Position numbers and translations under genes: made by a program
Part shown: positions 12,401 to 24,400 of the stretch, in pieces
Layout of the letters: the number at the start of each line of letters is the position of its first letter
Position numbering within the stretch: the stretch's first letter is position 1
Assembly (NCBI GenBank): GCA_964200185.2
Contig: CAXNAD020000158.1
Coordinates: forward strand, 1-27,010
Reading direction: 5' to 3'
Source of the DNA: Choristocarpus tenellus KU-1152
Lineage: Eukaryota; Phaeophyceae
Length of the DNA stretch: 27,010 nt
The notes under the pieces: generated by a model
What the model was told of the DNA's origin: nothing
Database searches by the model: none
Seen by the model: only the letters and a program-made list of their open reading frames with translations

Positions 12401-15400
12401 CACTCACACCCCCCCCCCTAACACCCCACTCAACCCGANNNNNNNNNNAAAAAAAGACCTGAACCCAAAAAATTCCACCCCATTCCCAAGTGGCCCCCCC
12501 GTGTATAACAAATGCTGCCCCCCCCCCCCCCCCCCAGAAACAGTAGATTTGTCATGCATCAACCCCTATCTTAACTCACTTTTGCAGAGGTTCCAATTGA
12601 ATAAAGAACTGGCTACTGAGACTAACAAAATATATTACTATCAGTATTAGGTATTACATGGTAGCTCTATAAACTACCGTACATGCAGAAACAAACACAT
12701 ACAAATGTACTCAGAAAAATATACCAGTATGAGCAGTTTAATGGTACTTAGATGTTGCATACTTAAATAAAATGTCTTTTTAATGCAGGGGATTATGCTC
12801 AACTGCTGCAGCACCCATCCAATATCAATACTTCAAAGTCTACATCATTGTTTTACTATTTTCATTCTTTGAGGTTTGGCCATCCAGTTCTCACTTCTTT
12901 TGCTCCCTCTAATATAAGTCCACTATTTGATTAAATTATTCACGAAGCTCTACCTTGGGTTGGGGCACTGCTGGACTCCAATAGCATACTCGACTCATGT
13001 ATTGAGGTTGCCGCCAGATGGTAAGTAAGGGCCAGCAAGCCCATGAGGACCAACGGTGCAATAGTAGCCATGCTGATAGCATATCAAGGACAACACAAAG
13101 TAGAATATGCAATATGCACAAGAATTAGTACGGGGGTCAAGCTCGTTGTTAGGAGGTGCATTGTAGACTATGATTATTTTCATGGTAACTTGAGGGCAGA
13201 TCGTACTGAAAAGTAAATTATGCTATTGCCAACCTGACAGATATTGAGAATAGATCATTTCTTACAAAATACAAGCAATAACAGATGATGTACAAATGCA
13301 TCGGCTAAGAGGTCGTTCGATTTCAAAGGAGATCAAACATGGACTGCGTGTCGTGTCCTATTAAGTCCATTAAGGGACTACATTTGAAGCCATAGCCCGC
13401 GAAAAAAAGAAGCAAGAAGCACCAGAGGAAGGGATGTAGGGGTGAGGAGGACATTTATGCCCCTCTAACTTCAAAGGGTGTAACTAGTGGGTCAATTACC
13501 ACCGGATTGATGAGGCAAGGATGAGTAGAGTGATGTGAGGGAAGGGATATCGTGTTGGGCTGATGGGAAAGGGATATATCCTGTAGGTTCCTTGCCATTG
13601 AAGCTCCAGCAAGAGGAGCCTTAAAAGGATATGCTAGGGAATGGGCTGTCAATATATGGAAGGTGGAAAGGACATTATTGGGATACACACATGAAATCAA
13701 AGTATAGTCCAACGGATTGCCTCCAGCAAGATGCAATTGCTTTGGATAGCATACTATTTGTAAGATTAGGAAAATATCAAACTCTGTCAGTATAGTGTGA
13801 TTATTACCCACAACGTGCAATGTTTCCATGTCAACACAACAGGAGTGGATCCACAACTACTCCCCCCTCTGTCCTGCGTAACCTACTTCCTGGCTGTATA
13901 CAACGTATCTCACAGAAGCTTGTTGTAGAAGTTGATGCTCTGTGTTAGGCATGTTGCAGAAAAAACCCAGCCCAAGTCAAAGTTGATGAGGCTGATCACT
14001 GATAGAAAATCCTCAAAGATGGGAGGGAAGGACACCTGTGTGATTTCCGCAAACTGCAGATGTTTGTTACAACAGTGTATGTGGCAGAATGGAGCAAAAG
14101 AGTAGCAGGAAGTGGGGGTGTGAGGATTGATCCAAAAATGCACAAGGTACAACAGTGCACTTGATTAGTTCTATTGATGAACGATGTGGGAACTTGTCCT
14201 TGAAAACCTCGTTACTGTACCCACACAAGGTCACATTTTGTTCTGTGTTCTTGACAAAAAAAAGAGCGAAATAAAATCACAGGTATGAGGCCATGCAAAC
14301 GGAGAGGCACGATACATGTAATTTGACAAGAAAACATGTGCATTGGTTGCGATCGTATAGCTCTGCTTATTGCACATATTTGTAAAATGAAACAATTGTT
14401 CAAAGCAAAGGATGCAACAAGAGAGGACACATGTAGGTACCAACAAAGTACAACATTAGTCTATAGCAAAACTACAGTCCACTCTATTGGACTGAGTATG
14501 GGTATCTCCTGGCAAATCATCCTCCCAAAAGCGCAGTGTCAAACACACACACCTGGGTGGTAATCTGCCAAACCACTGTCATTATTGTGTCCAGAGAAGG
14601 TGAAGGGAAACATATATAACACAAAACACAACAGTCACAGTGGTTAGTAAGGAGGTGGCAGCAAACGATACATTTCAGACATCCCAGCGATGGAGATGGG
14701 AGGGGGGAGGATAGGGATAAGAAAGGGTGAAGGAGCAGATTCCACGAGGTATAGGAAAGGAGTTGCAGTACTGGCATATAGAACAGATGGTTAACTATCA
14801 TAACCTTCACAGCATCATACAGCACCAAAGACAACCAAACAACACTGTGTTGTGAAAGTAGGCTGGCCAGTTGGCAGGGAATCACCATTTCGCAACAATC
14901 TGTATCACTTCGTGGCAGTACATATCACACTCTCACCCAAGATATAAACCCCCATATCACTGTCTCTCCTTCCCTTTCATGCATACCCAATAAACACAAC
15001 CCAGCCTAATCCTACAGCAGCAACAGCAGCAACCCTCTCCACTACATTTGTTTCCTCATCTGTGTTTTACCCTTATCTTCTCCTACCCTAACCCTAACCC
15101 TAACCCTAACACTAACCCTCACCAATGACAATCTTGATCTTCTGAAAGGGAATTTTTGATAGGAATGCCTGTCCCTTGGACATGGAATCCCTTTTACGTC
15201 TGCTTTTGTCAGTGGGCATAGTATCAGCAGTACCAGATACACTTCTGGGTGGAGGCAAAACCAAGGAGGAACCAGAAGTGCTCACAGTCTCCACAACAGT
15301 GGAAGAGGATCCCCCAATGGTGCATGATTCCGAGATATCTACAGACGTATCATCTGTATTCTTTTTCATAGGTCCAGTTGTGGCGGACTTCGAAACCTTC

Positions 15401-18400
15401 TTGCTCTTACTGATGGACAGAACCGAAGCCTTCCGCTTTATCTGATTGTGAGTGGTCTCCATTGTGGATACCACTGCCACGCCACCTCCAATCTGGTTTA
15501 TAAGGGGAGGAGACCGGGGGACACAAGTGCGAAATGGTAACAAAATCAGGATGTAAAGTGATTTAGGTGGGGTCAATAGTATTGAACAAGCAATATTTTT
15601 TTGTGGTCTGGCTAAGGAGGAGGTGAAAGGGGGGTAGTTGGGAGGGTGAAATAGATCACTTCGAAGTAGTTTCATTGTGCATCTAACTTTGCCACTCACA
15701 AGGTACACTCCCAGAAGGTACAGGATGGCAAGAATCACTAAAGCCAACACCACAAGGAGGAAGTACATGCCACCCTTGAAGTCATTCGAGCACTTGTGGC
15801 ATGTTAGACCTACACCTTGTCCGTAGTTGGATTCACACACAGCACAAACTGCCCGTACAGATATGGAATAAACATGTGCACAATAATGGTTAAAACAATA
15901 ATATGGAATGTAAGTTGTGAGCATATCAGGTTAGCATGCAAATAGAATTCAAATGAGTGTTTGCACATGAGTACATCTGTGTGCTACCAGTACTAGTATT
16001 ACTACGTACTGTATACCGTTGATTAGTTAATAAAATCCACACCAAAGCACTATCATATTATAAGCTTGAGACAGGTACACACATGAACATAAAATATTTG
16101 AAAAATGTACGAGTATAGTGTAGTAAGCAGTACTGCATAACATGCCTTTTCAATTCAAGAGTTGAATGAGTTAGAGTAACTGAGAAGGGTACTGGCAACA
16201 GCATAATGTCCCTCAGACTTCTGGTTGCATCATTTTTTCAGCACTTGGTCCACAGTTGTGAAGTGTCTGTTGGCTGTTTTTTGGGTACGTTTAGTTTGCA
16301 GCAGCAAGACACTACCAAACACAGAAGAGAAGTTTCCTGTTGGACTTGCACTGGATTGAACGTAAAATAGAGTTTTCAACTTACCAATTGAGCAAACAAA
16401 AGTGAAAAAAGTGACTTGACAAGTCACCAACAAGGGCAATGTGTCACTCCCTATGTTTCATATCTTACACAAACACCTCTCTGAACATGAAGAGCTTGTC
16501 AACCGTACTCTCCACCCTACCACAAAGCTATCTCTCTATGTCCCTCCATCATCACACTCTAACCACCTCTTAACCCCCCAGAAGACCATTTGATAAAAAA
16601 TGAAAGTCCATACGCACACAAATGCGATGACAGGAATGTTAAAGGGGTCTTACAGGGTCCACTGTATCCCACTGCACAGTAGTCTTGAACAGATGTTATT
16701 GTTGTATTTCCGATGCAGGCCTCCTATAATTACGCATCACACATTATACATCAGAGAGAAAGCACAGCTATAAGTCAAGGAAAGGACAGCTGAGGGTGTG
16801 ATGGCGCCATCTCTCGTTGATTCAAATCTCTTGAAGGCAGGCCATCGATCATTTTTCATACAATTAACAGGGAAGGCTAATGATTGAATCGTGACCAAAT
16901 CTCAACAGGTATGAGAGCTGTGGTATTTTCAATTAATGGTGCATTCAAAGGAGAAAATACAAGCAAGAAGCATAACCTCCCCTATTTTGTGAGCAAAGTA
17001 CAATGCAAGAAATAATGGACAGGTATGTCGACAGAGAGTTAAAACGTCAAGTCAAAGTGGGATATATATATATAGAGAGAGAGAAAGAGAGCTCCACAGC
17101 AGTACTGTTAGTAGTAATACATCATACTGCACTGCATAGAATGCACACTAAACGAAGTACCCAACAGTGGCACTATGCAATGAAGTGTATAGCTGTGATA
17201 CTCACCTCCACAAAGCACTCCCTCACCACCAATGACTTGTTGCTAGACCTCCAGAACCCACGTCGTATTGGTAATGACGCCACTGTTGAACCTGGTTCAC
17301 TGCAATCCAGTCCCTAAAATGAATAAAAAAGGAGATCCCCACCAAAAAGGAAGCGAGCAACAAAACAATCATTAGCAAGAGTGGTCGAGGAGGATAGTGC
17401 GGGTACATCAGGGTGTATGTGACTTGGGGTGTATAAGGAGGGGATCAGGAGCAGAGAAAAGGGATTGGCAATTTCCACCAAGGATTAATACCTTTACAGG
17501 CACGTTCTTTATAGTTGGTGAGTGGGTAACGAACGACGCAGGGTGGGGTGGAGTACTATGCGGTACATCGGTCAACAAAGGTTGACTCCCCATGCAATGC
17601 ACGGCACACAAATCAAAAGGAAACAAAGCGTCTATATGATGTTCAATGTTATGCTTCAACGCAATTAGAAAATACTTGAAAATATTGTATACAAGTATCG
17701 CTGACCCACAACAAGATGTGTACTCCCCCTAATGTATCTCGTGTCATTTGCTAACCACTCTAAAACAAAACAACTCAAGCAATCACAACTCAACAAATAA
17801 AAATGAGCTGAAGGTTATAACATGGTGCGGTATATCTTCATTCTGTACCAGCCATCCCTGCACCCATTACACACATGTAGAACACACACATGTACACACC
17901 CAACACATACGCACATAGGTCTCACCTCAAACGTATCTGATCCAAGGTCTAGGCAACTCTTGCATTTTGTACCATCCCAGTACTTCTCCTCCTCACAATG
18001 GTAGTACAAAGTCTCTAAAGTGATGACCGCCGGGTTTCCCTCCTCTGCCACCATACTTGTACCAACAGTCACACCAGAGCCTCCATCAGAAACCGCAAGA
18101 GTCCCCACACTCTCACTATCAGTACCATTCGAGGCCACAAAAGTCGTCTCAGACCCACCGTCTACAGAAGAGTTGCCTGTGACTCTGATCTTCATGCTGC
18201 AGGTACAACAAACGTATTGGGGGAAAAACAGCAGCCAGAGTCAAGCAAAGGCTGTGGGTGAGCTTGTGGATTGAGGAGTACTGTTTAAGCAATTTACAAA
18301 TGAGCGGAAGAGTCAAGGGTTGACAATAAGTGTGCCTGTGAGTAGAGGTTGACAATTACTACTAGCAAGTAATAGTAGTGGATTGACACCTTTTTTTCGT

Positions 18401-21400
18401 CTATTTGTCGAATGTGTGTGAGTGTGAGTGCATATTATTTTGGTGTTGACTGCATACATGCATCATGTGGCCCGTATAACATGACTGCTTGGTTTTCACA
18501 TGTGCTCAAAATTGTTCCTCCCATGTACACACTCGCTCGTATATGTATAAAAACGCTAGTTCTTAGTTTCGAAGTGATAGTCCTGTGCCGCAGAACAACC
18601 TATAACCAAACAAATGGTCTTAACACCACTGCAGGACAAAGAGACACCGTTGGCAAATCACAACGCAGGACAAACCCTCCCCCACCCTAACCATATCATC
18701 AAACCGAATAAAATATTCATATTGCAGTTTTCTGGGTTTGTGTGTGCAAGGGGTCCCTTACACTAGAATGATGGATACAGACCTGGAGGATCCTGTTGAG
18801 GAGGGGGGGCATACTGTAGACCATTTGTGAAACTGTGCAAGGCAAATCAGCATGGGGCATTAAGTTGTAGCATCAAACTCGCCAATCACTATGCATGATA
18901 AAAACGTTGAGCTGGGTGGTGTCCTTGGCTCCAAACCAGACTGGAGGAATGGTAGTTGCATTTTAGTTCATAATGCTACAAAGCAATCTGTAGTACCAAA
19001 GAGCACTACCTCTCTCTCACAGTTCGAAGATCAGGTGGAAGGGAGGGTGAGCTCCATAACTAGCGCATGGGGATCATTGTTGTTCGTTATGTGTGCATGT
19101 GTGATTTTCACCTTTTCCCTGGTCGCAGCAGCCCAATGTTGGGGAAAATCTTCCAACTTACAAGATCAGAAACAGAAACCGCAACAGACCACAATGCTGG
19201 TGTGGTTCCCAATGGCCCAGCCGCAACTTCCAAATCTGCTGTTAGTGACTCTGGGAAAAGGGCTTCTACTTTTCCAGTGCTAAATGCTGTCAAGTTCAGA
19301 AGACCAGGACTGTCAAAGCACACCTGATTGGAAGCAGAGGAGGGAAATAGAGGGTACATGTGGGAGGGGGGTAACGTCACAAAAGTAAACCCAGGTCACA
19401 GGTATTCTTTCCAGTTCCCACCCTCGTACATGTAACTCAAATATACATCAAATCAGTACCTTATAGGCCTAACAATAACACAATAAGACAATGATGACTA
19501 ACAATTGAAACTCATAAAAATATCCTCTTAACTCTACCATCCCTCTACATCTGGCCTTACCTCCCCCTCCAGTACAGTGCCTCCACTGTAGCAGTCACAG
19601 TAAACCCCAATGTCACCCTCCACACACACTGAACCACTGCAAAGAGAGCCCCCACCCTCAAATGGCCATGGATCGGTGCAACGAAGGTGGTGGTTCCAGA
19701 ACGCAGCACCCGTACCTTCCACAACTCCCTCTTCAACAAGGTTTTTGTCTGTATCGAGACAAATAGTAGGGAGGGGTATGATGAGGCAAGCTTGGCCAAG
19801 CAATATATTCGTATAATTTTCACTTTGTACCAATAATAGGTGCGGACTTCCAAGTAGATATGTGCCATAAAGGCTGACTGCTTCCTAAACTATATCGTCT
19901 GGTATTTGGAGGCAAGAACAAAGATGAGCTTGATAGACGATGCTTGTAGACTGAAGTTTAATGAGTATACACAAAATGTGCATCCAGCTTTACAGCTTTC
20001 AATGCAATAAAACATGAAAACGCAAGTTGGTAGTGTTGTGAACAGTGGCAGTTTAATTGACTTCAGTTCACTTAATCGGGATAATCGAATATCTGAACTG
20101 AAAAGGTTACAACATTTTGTTGTTTTTTCATTATCACAATACAAGCGGAAGTGTACGTACTGAATATGTCAGAGGTCACAGAACCACATACATGAAAATT
20201 TGTCACAAGGAGTCACTATCCACAACTCACCACACATTTCACATGTCTATGGACTCGGATCTGTCTACTGAGACCTGTGGAGGCTTTGAAGCTTCTTCCC
20301 TCACATTGCCTCGTGAGGCAACAGCTCAATCGAATGAATCAAACATTTTCTACCAAACACAATTGTTTCTAAAATATATTTTCAGTTCACAACACTGCAA
20401 GTTGGGTATTGTTGAGTGTACGATTACAGTAGTTCCTTCAGCCTAACACTAGCCGAAGACCTCCTCCAAAGACCGCAAATACTCACAATTGGTGTCACCC
20501 ATGAATGTATTGCGTATAACCGAGCGGCCCTCTGTACGGGTGAAAACCAGAGCAGGAGCAGAGCACTCACTGAAGTCGCAAGAATCGAGAACCAGGTCGC
20601 CTTCGTTGAAGACCACAGCCTTAAAATCAGGAAATAGAGATAATAACAACGTAGCACAAGATTAGGGTTTAGTGTCAAGTTGGACACAGTAACTGGGGAT
20701 AGGACCCTAAGCTCATCATCTAGACTGGGCTTGTTTGGGCAATCAAAAAGCTAGATATGCTCCATGTTTGCTATGTGCTCCGAGTACAATGAAAAGGTTT
20801 ATATTCAACTCCTGCTTCCGTACAGATCCCCCAATCAGTAGTGTAAGCACTAATGAAAAATACTTTCATGTGCCATAGTGTTTTGTGTTGCACAAGAAAA
20901 TGTTAAAACACCACTCTATCCTCTAGAGTACTTGCAAACGAAAATGACAACATATCATCAGTGTGAACGATAGTCCTAACCCTGACACTTCCCGGACAAG
21001 ACATAATCCACATGAAAACAAAGTATTGCATCATGCATCGAATGAAAAAAGTTCTTGTTCATTTCACAAATTGAGGACCCCCCTCAGCAAAACGTAACTC
21101 GAATGAACATCTAAGAAACATTCACTCTTAAAACAACACAGCGAGCACTGAGAACTTTATAGGTCTCTATGTCTGTACGTATCCATGTATGAAACTCGTG
21201 AGAAATATCAATAAAAAGTGGAACAGCGTCATGTATGTTTTCCTAGACCCACTGACATTTGACAGATGTTACATGGGAGAAAGAACCAGCATAGGAGAAA
21301 ATACGGCAAACACACAAAAGGAGTCTATACTGTGTACTATAATGGCCTTCTTCTTCGACATTAGGTTCATCTTCCTTGAGAATTTAAACAATCGCCTTCC

Positions 21401-24400
21401 TATACATGCATGCACAGACCAAAACGTTTCAAATATACATCAAACATGTCAACTTCCATTAACACGTACACACATGATGTCACATACACCACATCAACAT
21501 TCGACTTTTCTTTTGACATAACTCTCCTACCACCCTCCCACTTCAACCGAGGTAAGTTTTTGAATACAGTACTACTGGAGTCAAGGTACACATACCTGAT
21601 TTTCCACTTCAATGTTCCTGTAAGGAAAATATATATTTAGACAAAAAATGCATACAATCCGAGAACCAGGCCATTGCAGGCCCACTAGTCGCATGGTTGT
21701 TGTAGGCAGTGTGTGGAAGTCATCCTACACAGTCCCACCCATTTCAAGTACAATATTATAGTGTTGGGACTTACACTGCACAGTTTTGAACTGGAGCTCT
21801 AACTCCACATTTTGTAAAACCCACACAAACAGAAAGATATGTGCTGGCACAGATCAGTCAGATGGGCATCCAGGAATGACCCCATTACCAATACCTTGAA
21901 GTTTACAACAGAAGCATCAGCAAGGCCTGTGTCTATGGTCAAACAAATATACTCTCTTCCCACCTATTATTGCTGGTCACAACGTCATGTACCTGCCCAT
22001 CCTACCCTGGTGTCAATATTCAACGACTCAATGAGACTCAGGAAAAAGAACTTGCTCATTACTATTTCTGGTTCTAGCCAATTCACTGACCTCTCCAACA
22101 AAACCTACAAAGGTTGTGTTTCCCACCACAACAATGGAGTCCTCGTCTGCCTGAATGGCAGAAAGATCTTCTGATGCTGTCAAATCATTAAATGTCACCT
22201 GGAAACAGGAGAAAGGGAAGAGGAAAATTCGGAATGTTTCATTCTGGGAAGGAGGCCTAAGGAATTTAAATCTGTATTTCTACTCTGTAGCTGCATTAAT
22301 GCATCAGTCATGCTTCCCAGTATATGCAATAAATGGTTCCACAGAAGTTATGCGTTATGTACTCCTCAAAACATAATGAAACCTGAGACGTCCATCTAAA
22401 CGTTAGAGTGAACTGCTTTGCATATGCACATGAAGGCATAGACATACAAAAGCATAACAACACTACACTGGAGCACATACTTCAAAGTATGTGCACATAG
22501 CACCCCCAGTCCCTACAAGAAGTACCTACTCTGGAGTAATTCGTAGTATGCACACTTAGTTCTCAAAAGCTAGAAATGTCTCAACAGATTCTATTGTTTC
22601 CAAAGGTTTAACACATGAAAAAACACAAGCACACACGAACAACCTACACACGCACACACACATACCTCATTGGCTGTCAAGTTACTCTGCACCACAAACA
22701 TCACGCTGCCCCTAGGTACAGTGTTGCCCACAAGGGAGACCCTTGTCAGATTAACATCTGCATTCAAAATGTACCTTTTGGATATACATACAACAGCATT
22801 GCATTTAACAATGAAGAAACACAAAAGAAAACATAAGGGAACCCATCAGCACATGTACGCAAATGTTCATATGCATGAGGTCAAGCAAAAGGGGAAAAAC
22901 TGAAGGAGGGGGGTCAGATAGGTTGAGAGATAAGGGATAGGAGCACATCTGCAAACTCTACCCTGAGCAAGGTGTCAATGCTGTGTCGCTCATGTGGTCT
23001 TGTGCCAGTCTTGGAGATAGTGAAGGACTACACCTGAAGTTGGTTACAAGTGCATTGTATGCAATACTTTGACTCAAAGCTCAATAATAGTGCGTGTTCT
23101 TTGTTCCTACACCGCAACGATATTGATAGCAACAAATATCAAGAAAATGTTCTTGTGACTAAAGAAGGCAGGGTTTTTAAGATAGATCCCACTCCAAGGA
23201 GAAAACGTAGTGCCCAGCACAACCATTAACATCACTTCCATTCTAACAATTACATCTATTTTCTACACCACAATAACGCAAAAGACTAAAAGACCAGTCT
23301 TATAATAATTCCAATATAGCACTAACAACGATTGCACTACTTCAAGTATTTACCACATCTAATATTCACAAAGTACTTGACAGATGTATGCAGTATATGA
23401 TAATGGCAAACATAGCTCCCAAACCCTCCTCTCCTTCTGTAGCCCCTCACATAGCCCCTCCAAGAATAGCAGAGTTGTTGACACAGTCACAAGCCCAGTC
23501 TGCTCCAGCTTCCTTGAGCGCGTAAAGGGCACCCCCATCAATCGCACTATGGTCCTCAATGACAGCTCCCTGGCAACTGATTCTAGAACCCTCCACATAC
23601 ATGAAGCCCCCAGAGCGCCCAAAGTTATCCCTGAAGACACCCCCCGTGATCTGCAGAGAAATGGCATAGGATTGTTTAAACAGGGCATACGTGCGTGGTG
23701 TGTGGTGATCATCACTTAGTCACAATGTTGGGTAACAGGGTACAACTTCTCACCTGTCTAACTGCATCTCGAAAATGCTTTCATCCTATGAAAAATGATG
23801 AACTAACCCCACAATCTCAATCCTGAATTATGTAAGAGGTATGTGCTGCTTTGTCCTACTACTACCATACACATGCCAACACACCACATACCAAAGAAGA
23901 TCAAACACCAAGCGCACAACAGTCTGGTAACAACACCAAAACACCCTCTTGAGAGCTGGATACGGAATACAATGTAAGCAACAAAATTCAATTTTGAATA
24001 CTGTATAGATATAACTATGTAAAGATGTGGTCTGTTCACCACTTGCTTAAGATTAATGAACCTCTTGTTCAAGCACTACAAGGTCTAACCTAACGATAGC
24101 TATGCTGTAATACAAACATCAATATCATTCAATATCAAGCCTAAGGCCACAAAATTCTGCTACGTTTTCCTGTTCTACACAAAACATTACAGAGCTCAAA
24201 TTAAACCACATCCCACTGTACACATAATGCGAACTTGACAGTCTCCACACACTTTGAAGCAATTGTACTGAAGGTTGAAATTTCTGGCATATACACGTCA
24301 ATGGACAGTAGCACATAAAGCCACTATGCACAATACATAAATTCTTCAACCCCCTGGAATACTCCACTTGTCTACAACACACCTATTTCACCACTCATCA

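Noticed and set aside
12360-12650. Plus-strand ORF rich in proline
   Set aside because: It is produced by poly-C runs and reads through the N gap.
17310-17408. Hydrophobic ORF segment (LLLMIVLLLASFL) as a membrane helix
   Set aside because: It sits upstream of the acceptor at 17314 in another frame; the spliced frame gives the Cys module GLDCSEPG.
18793-19060. Other exon candidates between 19162 and 18762
   Set aside because: No candidate goes from phase 0 to phase 1 cleanly, whereas extending the exon to 18832 joins directly in frame.
18891-19283. Plus-strand ORF with a hydrophobic stretch resembling a membrane helix
   Set aside because: It lies over the antisense of two resolved exons and an intron; no start context, no motifs, and the minus-strand model explains the openness.
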